A stretch of 64,000 nucleotides of DNA from the NCBI RefSeq assembly GCF_019097595.1, contig NC_080715.1, forward strand, positions 23,804,073 to 23,868,072. Direction: 5' to 3'. This DNA is from Hemibagrus wyckioides (Eukaryota; Chordata; Actinopteri; Siluriformes; Bagridae). Position numbers and translations under genes: made by a program. Shown here one piece after another: positions 24,801-37,567 of the stretch (the stretch's first letter is position 1; the number at the start of each line of letters is the position of its first letter). Below the pieces are notes generated by a model. That model did not search any database. It was not told the origin of the DNA and worked only from the letters and a program-made list of their open reading frames with translations.

Positions 24801-27458
24801 GTTGTTTTTTAGACCCTGAATACCTAATATGTACTATTTTGGAGCATATTATGCACCTGGAATGTAGGGCTCTTAATCATTGGACGGATATAGCGATGAC
24901 TACAGTAGTGGGGAACTTTGCTATGTTGTGAACAGTCAAGAGCAGGACATGATTTCATTCTGCATTAAAGCAGTTGTTCACATAACCTTTTCAGGGAAGC
25001 TTTTTTAACTTCACCATTCCAACCAATTTTAAAACTCCAATTATTTTATCTGATACCAAAAGCAGTGCAATGTGAAACAGCTACAAGAATAATAATATTA
25101 ATAACAGTAAGATTGAGAGCAGTGTAATATTTAATTACAGAGTGCATACTGGTAGTATCTCCTCCTTCTATCCCGTTGCCCTCCACTTTAAACGGCTCCT
25201 TTCTGATGCAGATTTCCTGCATTGTCTGCATCTTGTCTGAGACACAGACAGGCCGAGGCAGAGTGTGAAGGACGTTCTGTTCTCCTCAGGACTTGCATTG
25301 CTTGTGTTGTCTTTGTGTCGATGTAAATTGAACAGGCTAATGCCCCCCCCAGCATTAAATATTCAACACGGTCGCCCTCTTCTTTGCGTCGGTTTTACTA
25401 ATTGTAACAAAAAAGAGAGACGGCCTTTCTGATTTAGAGCCAAACAGACAAACATCCTGAGCGATCAGATGGAATGCTCAGGCCCCTTTTGATTACTTCC
25501 TGGGTTCTTTATACAGAGGGAGTGGTGCTGGTGCCTAGGATGAGGGTGAGGGAGGTAGTGGTGGATTGGGGGGTTGGGGTTTCTCCTCTGCACAATACAG
25601 ATTGCTCCATAGACTCACAAGAAATGGCACAATTATGGATCACAAACCAAGCAAAACATGTGCGACATGCTGCCCGCGAGACAAATAAACAGTGATCCAT
25701 TTCTGCTGGTTAAACTGACCTGAACCAGAACCTTCATCCACTGGAGAAATGCCGTCAGCTGAATCCTAACTAACACCTGCCTTCTTCTAAGTCCAAGAAA
25801 TAGAAAATAAAATCATAACCTGTGTATTTAGAAGCTGTGGGCTAAGGAAAGAAAAAAATGAGGTGAGAAGAAAGCTGCTCCTGTGGCCACTGGGTGCCAT
25901 TTTGCATCTGATTCCTCGCCACGGCAACGTTAATGGACCTTAAATCCTCCCCATAATTAGATGGGGGAATTGTGTGTATCACCAACCAGATGATGCTGCC
26001 ATAATGAAATAAGCAGCGCAAACTTAAAGGCTTGTGTGTGTATGTGTGTTTGTGTGCTTGTGTGTTTCTTTAGTTTAGCGAGTTTAGCAAGTTAACGTGT
26101 TCAGACCTGGCCCAGCCCTGGTGCTAAGCTGTCAGGGGGGCACGAAGGGACCGGTGACAGGTGTGTGTGTGTGTGTGACAGAGACAGAATTAAAGAAGAA
26201 GTGAAGGGTAGATGATGGGTGGGCCTCCCGCCACCACCAGCCGGGTCAGGAGCGCTAATTCCGCCTCGCTCCTCCTGGCAGAGGAGGCCACGACTCCAAA
26301 GATGGATCTGTAGCGGGACCGCAGCTGTAAGCATGGAGGAGCTAATTGGTCCTTATCTTGCTGTCCCATTCATCTTCATTTTTTACCAATTACCCAGCAT
26401 TATCTGTGTTCTCAGTTGGATATGGGAGTTAATCCTTTTTGGTTTAGCCGCTAGTGCGTCTTGCAAATTTCTGTTAGTCGAGGGGGTGAAGAAGTCATCT
26501 GAAAAAAAAAAAAAAGAAAAACGAACTTAGGGAAATGTCTCATTATGGCATCCTGTAAGGAATCAATAGGAAATGACATCACATGAAAGAGAGACAGAGA
26601 GTGAGGAAAAAATCAGAGAAGAGGAGAAGCAATTATTGCTGTTATCATTCAAGCTCTTGTTTGCAAATGTAGCAGTACCATTGATTAAGTTGTTCCCGTT
26701 GCTCTGGCCATCATTGACTTGTTAAAACCATTTTTTTCTTGTCAATGGTTTCAGATCTGCGGTCTCACCAATAGCAGTGCTTAAAAGCTTACATTAATTA
26801 TTCATCTTCCTGCCAAATTGAGGTATTGCTCCACAGAGCCAAATTTTACAATTTGTGTCTTTGTGTGCACAACAAAGTATATCGGAACAGGTTTTAAAAC
26901 TGGAGCGCCAGAAATACAGCCTAACACGCAGATTAAAAACAGGTAAGGCCCACATGTGTTGTCATGTATCATCTTGTCAATGCATCACCATGTCAACCAC
27001 GTTCTTCACTATTTGGGATGATGTGTCAAAGGAAGTGAATGCCAGCGAGGTATGAGAACTCTCACATTTTTTTGGCAGAAGTTAAAACAAAAAGAATAAA
27101 AAAGCACACCTTAAATGGTCCTGTGCAGTCAGCCTGCATGTACATTCAGCCCTCATTCCGCATATAAAGCATGTGCGTTCGATGGAGAGCCTCTTAAAAT
27201 AGCTTCCCGTAGAGGCTGGATTGAGTGAGCCATGCCTCCTGCTCTTTGATAGGGATCTGTTTGGTCACACACAGCACCAGCTGTCATCTCAGCCTCCACT
27301 GCTGTGATTTAATTAGTCTGTTTATGTCCTTTCTAATAATAAATCCTACACCGTGGAAGGACAAATCCAACCAGGATCTCTCTTTGTAATTTATTTTTCT
27401 TTCAGCTGGTGGCCTTGCACTGCTAAATGTGGCACATCACATTGCAAACACTCTCTTA

Positions 27459-27462
<4 letters not shown>

Positions 27463-27510
<48 letters not shown>
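27463..27510. repeat. (CT)n microsatellite
   Basis: An uninterrupted CT array of about 24 copies. Confidence 0.95.
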
Positions 27511-27513
<3 letters not shown>

Positions 27514-29089
27514 GACAAGGGCTATTGAGAAAATGTCCACTCTGCAGCCAGTGGGTGAAAACATGTCCGCCGCTTCTCAGCCACCTCTCAGCCATATCAA
27601 CACAGACCGAGGAAATGATTCATTCAGTCTTTATGTCACAGGGCCACTTTACCGCAGTCATTAAGTGACTTTGAAAAGGAGATTTTCACCAAAACATAAC
27701 CCTCTGCACCTACCTGTGTTTACATTCCACAGCTTTGTTTTGTCTGGGTGGAAGCATAAGTAAGAGCTGCGCATCTGGGTTTAGAGACACACGGCCAGGT
27801 TCAGCAAGAGACAAGGCTTCTCCGGGGCATTCGTCTTCTTTCTGCCTCTATTAGTGTCTTGTGCTCTTGGGAGACAGGTGACAGATAAGTGGATAGTGCC
27901 AGACATTTTAATAGACATTTCAGATGATAACGGCATAATCAAATAAAAAATAATTAATTAAATATTTATTTATTTATTTATTTATTTTAGATTTTTAATG
28001 TATGTATTTATTTATTTTGTTTTTTGCATTATTTTACAGAGTTTTGTGTGACGACATGCACAATTTTGTGTGTCCATCGCCGAACCAGATCACAAAATAG
28101 GAACTGATTAAAGATTATTTTCTGTAATGACCCATATCAAGCTCTGTCATTTCTGAGACAAGTCACAGCCCTTGCTTTATTATTAGTACTGTAGCTGAGG
28201 GGTGCATGGTACATAAAGCACTATAATGCAAATATTTGTATCGCTGTCTCATCGGGTTACTTCACAACAGCAGAGGCAAGCCGTAAAAAAAGCAAGTGAC
28301 CAGTTTCCTTGTCAACCCTTATCAGCATTAGAGCTCATTCTTCATTAATTGGATGAATTAATTTCAAGCCGCTGGATTCAGCGGTGTTTGCCTGTCCCTC
28401 TTTACTAATCTCTGTCAGGTTGAATTTATAAGTGGAATTGAGTGACCTTTGGAGGTAAAGATTGGAGTGAAGAGATCAGCGCAATTTGAAAAGACAGTGT
28501 CACTTGGTGTAAATGTGATACATGTAATAAATGACATTCAACCTTTCATAGATGATAAGGTTTTGCAGTCTGTAATGTGGAATATGTATGTGCTTTGGTT
28601 GCTTAAAAATATTCTTCCGATAGGTCAGCGCTCAATTAGGAAGCCAAACCCAGAACAGGCACAGAGCACAGAGCATTAGCGGCATTAGCACTGCGCCATG
28701 ATTGCGATGACGGGAACGATGCAGTGTGATAAACTGCAGTGTGTATATCCAAACAATTATTGCAATTTTTGCATTCCTGGAATTAAGGCATGAGAAATGA
28801 ACATGCAGGGAATGTTCATCGAGCTCATCTGTCATGCATAGAACACCATTAACCCCAGTTAGACGAGTGAATCTCTCCGTATGGCAAAACACATCACACG
28901 TGTCCTTCTCTTCTACATCTGTATACACTAATGGTTTATAATCCCACTGACACCCAGAAAAAAATGGCTTCACTTTTGAGTCTGGATACTCGCAAGAATT
29001 TTTTCTCATGTCGTCTTTGTGACAATGTCTATTTTTAGACACGCTTTAGAGATAGAGAATTTTTTAATTGAATTGACATGTTCCTGATC

Positions 29090-29416
29090 GGGGGAGGGGC
29101 ACAGTGGCTTAGTGGTTAGCACATTTGATTCCCACCTCCAGCGTTGGGGGTTTGATACCCACCTTTCCGCCTTCTCCCTGTATATGCTTTGTGGGTGTCT
29201 TCTGGGTTCGAGAAGATTCATGTGTTTAAGGGTGACTGGCATCTCTAAATTGTCCATAGTGTGTGATTGTGCCCAGTGATTGGTTGGCACCTGGTCCAGG
29301 GTACCTTTATGTTGTTCAATGAGTCCTCTGGGATAGACTCCAGGTTCCCTGTGACCCTGTGTGAGATAAACACTACAGAAAGATAGAGGATAGAGGAATG
29401 GATGGATGGATGGATG
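29090..29416 (+). mobile_element. tRNA-derived SINE
   Basis: The head has RNA polymerase III internal promoter boxes: TGGCTTAGTGG at 29105-29115 (A box) and GGTTTGATACC at 29149-29159 (B box, one mismatch to GWTCRANNC), 33 bp apart as in a tRNA. A tRNA-unrelated body follows (CATCTCTAAATTGTCC, TGATTGGTTGGCACC, CCAGGTTCCCTGTGACCC). It ends in a short ATGG tandem tail (about 29398-29416). The layout and wording match a very common fish SINE type. The minus-strand ORFs over it are chance. Confidence 0.82.
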
Positions 29417-31379
29417 TTCAGACCACCAATCACAGTAAGGCTCTGGCATCTGATTCCTCCCCTTGTTACTGTCATTAGGTATGGTTACTTCCATTAGTCA
29501 TAGTTCAGATGTTCAGTACAGACACAGCATTGCCTTTCTTCCAGGATTACTTTCTGTAAAGAAAATTTCTAAAGGACATATTAAAATCAATAAGAGCAAA
29601 ATGAATTCAAACAAATCATTCAACATGATTTATAGTCTAGCAATTTATGCAAAATCTCTTAAGCTGTGCTGTTTCTATATAAATATCTGTCTAAATAAAA
29701 GATGTCAAATAGGGCTGTTTAGGTATGACATATATCAGATACTGTCTGGAGGAATTTCACATCCCATCACATCAGTGTACCTTTGGGTCAGAATTTCACT
29801 CTGACCGGAAGGCATACTGATGGGATGCGAATTTTATAATTAAAACAGATGATGCAATGGTTAGCCTCGTCGCCTCGAAAGCCCCTCCCCCGACCCGGCT
29901 CTCTCTAGCCGCCAAACCCTCCCCATACATCCCAACGCTTAGTGATTGATAACGGCGTTCAGTATATTTAATTTCAGAGTCCGAGTCAAATGACAACTGC
30001 CTGCCATTGACTGAAAGCAATCTTTTTAAAAGGGATCCTTTGCTAAGTATCAGATGGAGAGACTTCTTCGCTCTGCTTGGGTGTCACGGTCCCTTGAGAG
30101 GGAGGTTATTGATTGTTCTTGAATATATTGTGCTTTCAGTGGAAACAGCTGCTAGTAATGTCTCCCCCCGCCGCACTGCCTGCGGTTTATTGAGAATGAT
30201 ATGGGACAAATTTAAACTGAAACCAATTCAAGTCCAGATTGGGTGTGCTTGCACTAATGTATCCTGAAGGCTCGTGTCTGGATATCTTTGATGTGGATAA
30301 TTATGTTAAGCAGATCATGTTACAGCTCCGTAGCCTTGTCCAGCACTGTAGCCCTGAGACATGACTAGTCTTCAACCAGAAATTTCTAGAAGAAAAGAAT
30401 CGAGTGCTCTAAGTACACATTAGTGGTGGAAAAGCTGCCGAGTGTGTATGGTGAGCATCATGTTGTCTATTAATGGCCAGTCTGTGTAACAGGTAGTGTT
30501 ACTGGAATAAAAACACTCTACCATATGCCAAAGACTGCTGCTGGGTCTTTATCCTTCTGCAGGAAAAAAAAAATAACGCACAACAATGCTGTCTGTCTCC
30601 TCTGTAATTCCTACCACATGTTTACTTTGATGGTTCTTGGGGGTGGCGGTGTAATTATGCTACCTCATCAAACCAGAGATGTTTTGTTGCCATTATTTTT
30701 TACACTCCCTATCCTCACAAGTGCGTAATAGATGTTTTCTTTCTATTACCCTCTGTTTCTTATTAAGTCTCCTTACGTTAGATCGGTAATAGTAAATTTT
30801 GCATGGTGAAGCAGTTTCTCTGTATCTCTGTCAACATCTGAAATTTTCCCTTGGCTTTAGAAAATATGGCCACAAACACATAAAATCATGTATCATCTGC
30901 TAGTGGTTGTAAATTGCAACATGTGTTTGCAAGGATATTTTACAGGTATTTTTTTTTTCTCTTAGACTGGGTTTTTTTTGCTTTTTTTTTTTTTTTTTTG
31001 CTTTTTATTTTTTCCAAGAGTCTCTTGCTGACAGTGGGAGGCTGTGGGTGGCTACATCAAAGTGAAGTACCTTCTCCTCCGCAGCTCCTAATGAGTTACA
31101 AGGTTTAGCAGCCTTGTCTGGCTATGCCATCTGTGAATAAGAAAACAATCGATGGCTGTGCCAACATGCCAGGCTCCTCTCGTTCTCTGAAGGGCTCGCT
31201 GCTTTTATTTCCAATAGCACCTCATGTGCATCTTTGTTCTGCTTGATTTAATAGCCAAAAAGGATCACAGCAAGAATATTTACATTACACGCTATATTTT
31301 AATGGCTGTTTCAAGTTTCCTTTGCATAAAAAAACATCTACACCATTTCCACCTTGTCCAAATCCCTTAAAATGATCCC

Positions 31380-32110
31380 TCATCACACAATGTCTAGCGA
31401 TGGCTAATAAAGATGTTGCATTTTATATGGAGATCATTAATTCAGCCTTATCTACATTAGCGAGCGGTAGAAATGTCAGCTCCGGGTTCTGCCTAACATC
31501 CAAAAAATGGTCTATTAGTTTGTGGAAACTATGAAAAAAAAATTGCGTTTAAATATGTCAGTTCAAACGGCTGAAGGTTTTGTTCATTCCAATCTACAGA
31601 AAGTGTTTGCTCATACACAGGCATGTGTGACATATCGTTCCATCACAGTGCGCTCACAAACAAAGACAGATAGGGCTGGAAACAAGTCATTTAATTAGTG
31701 CTGGAAGGCCCATCCCTGACTGCAGCAACCAATTATACATTCCACAGGCATCCACAGGTCCTATTTCATGGAAGGAAAGCAAATCTTCTCTGGCCCGGGC
31801 TCATACAGTACATCTTTCCCCTTCCATTTAAGCGAAGGTAAATAGCAGAGACAGACAGCTTCATTAGACAGCATCTGAGGAGCAGGCAGGGGAGGATTGT
31901 CGCTTAAATAGTGGGCTTTTACTGCAGGGCTAACTGGCGACCTCGGATCAATTACAGCTGACATTATTGTTTGTTGTGAGCTCTTTCAGGACGGAGGAGG
32001 AGAAGCAGGGTGGACCTGAGCTCAGCCGAAAATGTAATTTTCTTCCTTCTTTGCCTTCATTCCACAAACAATAAATCACTCAGTTGAAGAGATAATAAAG
32101 TGCCAAGTAG
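31380..32110. promoter_or_regulatory. candidate conserved non-coding block 7
   Basis: A long stretch without simple repeats. It includes GGCTAATAAAGATG, GGAGATCATTAATTCAGCC, AACAAGTCATTTAATTAGTG, CAACCAATTATACATTCC, GGATCAATTACAGCTGAC (ATTA next to a CAGCTG E-box) and ACAATAAATCACTCAG. This is the kind of clustered homeodomain and E-box content seen in neural and limb enhancers. Regulatory function is inferred only. Confidence 0.28.
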
Positions 32111-33185
32111 GAACTGGTTTAATTTTTGTCAAGGGAAATCTTCCAGCCTCGCCAGAATAATGCAGAAGAAAGAGCTCATGGCTACAGTGGCAGCACGACT
32201 CCGTTCCTTCTATTGTGCTTGTACGTGCTGCTCTTTGATGGCTGCTATAATGATATATCCGGTACATGTTATACAGTAAAAAGTATATATTGTAGTTATA
32301 CAGTTAAAAGTCTTGGGAATGGAATGTTCTAGGTACATTTAACCTATTTTGTTTATATTCTGTTAAATGGATTAGTGTCAATAGATAAGAAAAGATATTC
32401 CAATTATCACTTTAATTTCTAAAAAGTCAACATCATTTAGAAAAGCTTGTATTTGCTTAAAATAATATGAAGTAGTAGACTTTTTTTTTTCTTTTAAAGA
32501 AAATAAAATATCCTGGGTTTTACCTACAGAGACAGAAGAAATGTTTAACCTCTCCATAATGCCTGGAGTAAATTCCCCCCAAAAACTTTGGACAATTTTA
32601 AATTGAAAGTCTGTTCATCAAATCAGCTGATTTAATATTTCAAATGAATCATTTTACTGTTTTCTGTTTAATATAATGTATTATTATTTTTTGAATATTA
32701 CAATACAATGCTTTTGCAGTACTGTATGAAATACTAGGAACTTCTCCAAGTTCTCGAGAGTTTACTTTCATATAAAGTGAATTGAGATAATGGTGAAGTA
32801 TTTAAACCTGTGGTCAGAGCTAGTTGAAGGAATCTGTAAGATCTGTAAACTCTTCATTTTTCATGACTCTCTTTATTGTTTCTTTGACAGGGGACAATAT
32901 TCAGCATTAATTAAGAATCAATCTTTGAAAATGAAGCACAGCAGTAATATGGGATGTTTTAATATAAATTTTATCAAATATTAGTGACTACCAACTGTTT
33001 ATCAGATTATTAAATATTATCTAAAATAAAAAATATAAAATAGCACTTTTTGCAGTTTTGTAACCTAAGAAAACATCTTTAATTTCTGACAGCTTTAGAA
33101 TATCATTTTAATGGAAAATGCATTAAATAAGTAATTAATCTGGTCAGATATTGGGTTATTATTAACAGCAAACAACAACAATTCT

Positions 33186-33189
33186 ACTC

Positions 33190-33227
<38 letters not shown>
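33186..33227. repeat. (ATA)n microsatellite
   Basis: About 13 copies of the trinucleotide ATA/TAA. Confidence 0.93.
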
Positions 33228-33228
<1 letters not shown>

Positions 33229-33445
33229 TGTGATTATTAATATTTAATATTTTATTAATGTCCAGGTTGTTTCAGGGGGTTTGTAAACGAGAGACAGGTG
33301 TGTGTGATTAGTAATTGTGAGCGTGGAAATGGGGTCATGTGACTTGTAGCTTGGGCTGGCTGAGAATTCTGGGATATGGAGTTCATGACTGTCTGCTGTG
33401 TGTTAGCTGTGTTTAAAAGAGGAGAAGACAGAGACATGACAATAT

Positions 33446-33493
33446 GAAGAAGAAGAAGATGAAGAAGAAGAAGAAGAAAAAGAAGAAGAAGAA
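33446..33493. repeat. (GAA)n microsatellite
   Basis: Imperfect GAA/AAG array with one GAT interruption. The purine strand is the + strand. Confidence 0.93.
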
Positions 33494-34939
33494 TATTGGC
33501 TTGCTAGGTACACACACCTGCTGGATTTCAGTGTGTGTATTTGTGTTAAGGTTCAGTGTACTGATTTGTCTTCTCTGTCCTGTCTTTAACTTGCTAGCTA
33601 ATAATAGTTGACACACGGATTATATGTACACTCTGTTGTCAATCAACAGATAAAAAACCCCAAACACGTTAATCTGAGAGTTAATAAAATCTGATAGTCT
33701 GCAACTTTTCTCTCTGATAGTACTGCACTCTTTCCTTCTTTTCTTTTCCCTCCTCTGACACTTCTTAAAGATGTGACTATTAATAGTCACATGACCTTCT
33801 ATCATGCCTAAGGTCAGGATGTCATGCTGCATGATGCATCCATGATGATGTATGACATGTATGTATAAAAAATGTAAATGGAACAGCTCTAATAACAGCT
33901 CTAATAACAGCTCTTTCCATAGCACCTGGAATGTTCACACTATTTTTCTCACTTTACTCACTCATGGTTCTTGTTTAATATTTTGCAAAATGGCTTTAAT
34001 TAGCTGGAAGTTAAAGGATAACTGCTCTCCATGTCTATTTAAAGAAGTATTATTTAACATCCATCAGTATCCATTGCCACTTCAATAAACTCGTATAAGT
34101 GATTCTTTGCTTGTTTTTCAGCTTGAAGGCCTTGATGTAACTGTTCAGAGTTTGTTAGTAGGAGTCCTCCCTGTGCATCAAATAGGACATGGATGAAACA
34201 TCACTTAAGAAGATGAAAGGAGGTAGAAGGAGAGAGATTAAGCGCTTGAGAACGCTCTGCTACTGTATAACCGAGCGACAGTCTCTCAAAGACTACATTC
34301 AGTGTAACTTGGTTGTTATTCATTGCAGGGTCATTTAAATGACAAAGCCGTAGTTTTACACACACACACACATACACGCACATTTTATATATGATGATTT
34401 GCTGAAATCCAGATCTTCCTCTGAGAATCCCACTGCTCCATCTGGCTCTCAGCAAGCACTGAAAGCTTGATATTTGCATGAACAGCTCGCTCGGTTTGTT
34501 TGGATGTGGCGGCGTAAGTATCCTGCGATCTCACCGCACCGCGTTTTAATTGAGTCCGGTCTTGGGAATGGTAATTGATTCACACTCAGCACTTGAGAAG
34601 AGGCGCCTTTACATGGTCCTGCTTGGCTTCTTCGTCTTTAATCCCCTTTTTCTTTCTAATGTTAGGGAATTTGTTTTGCTAGTGAATCCACTGGCCAGCT
34701 TTCTTATGGAAATCAATGGTTCTTTTCCAAGGAAAGCAATGACACACAAGAGAAGAGGAGTGGGCTTTTTTTTTTGTTGTTATTCCTTCTCAATCGCTCC
34801 AGCTGAAGGCTTCCTGGTGTAGATCCACGCTCTCACCCTTTGGACACTGATATTTTGTACAAAAGCAAAGTAGACTTGTTTGGTGTATTGTCCTCTTGTG
34901 TTTTTGTCCCTTTTACCTTGAGCCAAGTAAAGGAGGGAG

Positions 34940-34976
<37 letters not shown>

Positions 34977-35916
34977 GAACAGGAGCACAGTCAATTCCAC
35001 CGGAGACGATGAAGTTTTCTTTTCAAGCACTTGAGTGGAGCCTTTGAATGCTGAAGACCAAAAAATTTCCACGTTACTTTTGATCTGCCAGTTCAAAGAC
35101 AGGAGAGACAGTGAGTAGGTCTTCAGTTCAGGGACACACACCAGGCTGTGACCTTATTTGTGTGCACATCCTTTGAAACAGGGGGGACCCTTTCACTTCC
35201 AACTATTTAATCCCATACATGAATGTTGCACATCGGCTTCCGGTTATATGGAACTGAACACAACTTCAAATGTCATCCTGTCTTTTTACTGGAAATCAAG
35301 GAATGTCTAGCATTTAGTTAATATAAGGCTTCCAGTAACAATGTGTGTGTGTGTGTGTGTGTGTTTTCTGGCTTCTTAATGCCTATATTTTTAATTAGCA
35401 CTGTTTTAGCTAGTTATTTCAGTAATGACTTTCAGGTCTGGCTGCTTTTGCAGAGTCACAGCACTTGAAATGCATTTACTATTAATAGTGCAACATTAAT
35501 TTTCATAATTTCACATCTTTCTGTGCAGCCCTTAATTATGATACATTGAAGGCTTTCTCATTTCTGTTATCATTAACCTCACTATTATAGCGTACCATCA
35601 CAACGGATGAAGCCGTATGTTTTATTAACACTGACTGTAAAATATTTATGCCGATTGCTAATGAAGATAACGGCTTAGTAAACATACTACAGGGAAAGAT
35701 TACACTGTTGAATTTTTGCGAAGTGGTTATTATTCCAGTGAACATTTGGTTTGTCAGCATCATCCACATGGCAGACCGGCGAATAAGACGATGACTCTGT
35801 TTCATGCTGAGCGCTCATTCTCTCTTCATTTAACCACTATTTACTCAGCTTTAATGCCAAAATAATGAGTCCTTTAAAATGCGTGTTTAATTGCCCCCGT
35901 CTTTGCCCTCTCTCAG

Positions 35917-36089
35917 GTTTGGAGCTGCCATTCATGATGATGCCCCACCCCCTGATCCCTGTCAGCCTGCCTCCTGCGTCAGTCACCATGGCAATGAGTC
36001 AGATGAACCACCTCAGCACCATCGCCAATATGGCCGCCGCAGCACAGGGACAGAGTGCCCCTTCCAGAATGGTGACATCAGTGATTAAG
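35917..36089 (+). CDS. dach1: dach1 exon C: Met/Pro-rich linker
   Basis: The acceptor CCTCTCTCAG (AG at 35915-35916) follows a good pyrimidine tract; the donor GTAACA starts at 36090. After the two bases that finish the split Gly, it reads LELPFMMMPHPLIPVSLPPA, SVTMAMSQMNHLSTIANMAA and AAQGQSAPSRMVTSVIK, ending on a codon boundary. The MMMPHPLIP form separates it from DACH2, which to my memory has a different residue pattern here. This region is a low-complexity linker between the DNA-binding and helical domains and is thought to contribute to cofactor contacts. It is the first of three exons packed within 1.8 kb. Confidence 0.97.
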
Positions 36090-36422
36090 GTAACACACGG
36101 TGCCGCTGGCTCTTTGCCTCGCGCACATTTTCTCATCAGATGTAGGGGAGGATGGGGCTCCGCTGCATGATCGCATGATCCCATAATAGCCTCGGATAGA
36201 GGAGAAGGGAGGGGACAGACAGAGGGATGGGGGAGAGGGAAAAATGGAGGATCGCAGAATTAAAAGCCTGCGCTCTGTGCCGTTAGAGTAGCACCTTGAC
36301 AGTCGCTGTAGCAGCAAGCGATGGCACGAGATGCTGTTTTCAGAGCTGTCGGATGCCGGCTGGGTGTAGCGTAATAGCTGTGGATATGTGTGTGTGTGCG
36401 CGTGTGTTTGTGTGTGTGGCAG
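36090..36422 (+). other. dach1: dach1 intron C-D (333 bp) with TG-repeat acceptor
   Basis: The shortest intron in the window. The acceptor region, 36384-36420, is a TG/TGCG repeat running straight into GGCAG with no pyrimidine tract. GA-rich sequence (36195-36250) lies in the middle. TG tracts next to an acceptor are known to bind TDP-43/CELF-type proteins and can lower exon inclusion (the CFTR exon 9 case), so exon D could be regulated. That is inference. Confidence 0.9.
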
Positions 36423-36558
36423 GAGCGGGTGCCTGACAGTCCCTCCCCTGCTCCCTCTCTGGAAGATGGCAGGAGGCCGGGAAGCCGGCCCTCGTCCCAG
36501 CGCAGCAGCAGCGTCTCCAGCTCACCCGCACACACCGAGAGCTCCTCCGACAGAATGC
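36423..36558 (+). CDS. dach1: dach1 exon D: Pro/Ser-rich linker
   Basis: Starts after GGCAG (AG at 36421-36422) and ends with one base of a Pro codon before the donor GTACGT (36559). It reads ERVPDSPSPAPSLEDGRRPG, then SRPSSQRSSSVSSSPAHTES and SSDRM. Exon C ends on a codon boundary and exon D begins on one, so the junction is IK|ER. Serine-proline pairs make this a likely phosphorylated, disordered linker; that is inference from composition. Conservation with vertebrate DACH1 is high. The frame stays open past the donor, but that extension is intron. Confidence 0.96.
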
Positions 36559-37567
36559 GTACGTCTGCTCCGTCTCTCACTCTCTTTCCTCCCTCCCTCC
36601 CTCTTCTCCTTTGCTGTCCTCTTATACTCTTTTCTCTGCACACAGCCGCATATTAAGAGTCTGCACTTGAGCTAAAAATGCCCATTGTCATGAGAGACGT
36701 GCGAGTCCCTCTTCTCATTCCTCTAGTTTTCTGCAAATGAAAGTGAGACCTATATATTTCCTCCATCTTGTGTCCTCGTATACGTGAGGCTCAACCACGT
36801 GTTTATACTCATCGTCAATAATGAACCACATCAGTAAGATGGTTGAATAGCAAATGTATCCACTATGAAACACTCACTCATTTCTCATATCATGCATTTC
36901 AGACCTTCATGTTTTTGATAAATTAAATGCCCTAACGCAATCCTGTCCTCACTAACACACATACTCAAGCTAAACATTACATCCTAATTGGAATACCATA
37001 TCAGTAGCACAGTATTATGTCTCCATCAAATATAGATTAAAGATAAGAATAGTTTTAGGACACAGCATCCATATTTAAATAATCTTTATTTAGATGTATC
37101 AAGCTGAGAAGTCATTTGCATGTGCTGTCACACAAGCGTCAAGTTTATTGTATTTTTTTTTCTCCTAATCTATAGTAGAACTCCCACTCTCTCTTGGTGT
37201 TGAGTGTCATCTTGTCCTTCAACAACACATATTCAAATTATTCATTCTACTTTTTTTTTTTAAGAGCACCTCATTTTCACACATTCAGAAACCAATCACC
37301 ACTGCATTTAAAAACAGTGTTGACGGATCCACACGCTAGACAGAGCATCGACAAATTGGGGTTTGAATGACTGGCCCATTGATTTGGAGAAAAAGTTTAC
37401 CTCAAATCAAATAAATGAAAGCCAAGGACATATTCACCTCCAACATAAAGCGTGCAAGTGCAAATCAGTCATCTTCGTAAGAGGTGTTTTTATTGTCTTT
37501 GTATCTTGATTGAGAAAATTTGAAAATATGACTGTAAGATGGTTTTTTTGGGTGTTTTTCTCTGAAG
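36559..37567 (+). other. dach1: dach1 intron D-E (about 1 kb)
   Basis: GTACGT donor; the acceptor is TTTTTCTCTGAAG at 37567. AT-rich sequence with short poly-T runs (37149-37160, 37251-37261). No other feature is recognised. Confidence 0.92.

Larger units (their letters stand above)
23057..35916 (+). other. dach1: dach1 intron B-C (about 12.9 kb)
   Basis: GTAAGT donor, CCTCTCTCAG acceptor. It contains a 190-bp pyrimidine tract (24608-24800), a CT run (27463-27510), a tRNA-derived SINE (29090-29416), ATA (33186-33227) and GAA (33446-33493) repeats, and TG/GA runs near 34.94 and 35.34 kb. Repeat-poor blocks at 23.9-24.4 and 31.4-32.1 kb are possible regulatory elements. I looked for the in-frame segment that mammals can include between exons B and C (around SDGSWDKE and HPLNHLQQ) and did not find it by eye. 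Confidence 0.85.

Noticed and set aside
24445..24819. 124-codon ORF with FSFLFFSLL repeats (membrane-like)
   Set aside because: Translation of the pyrimidine tract; no real membrane protein.
29006..29494. 162-codon minus-strand ORF
   Set aside because: It spans the SINE and its flanks; the frame follows SINE sequence and has no family resemblance.
30007..30267. 86-codon ORF containing MIWDKFKLK, considered for the missing SDGSWDKE segment
   Set aside because: Only the WDK triplet agrees; the context and splice sites do not.
36260..36643. 127-codon minus-strand ORF
   Set aside because: Antisense shadow of exon D, the TG repeat and the flanks.
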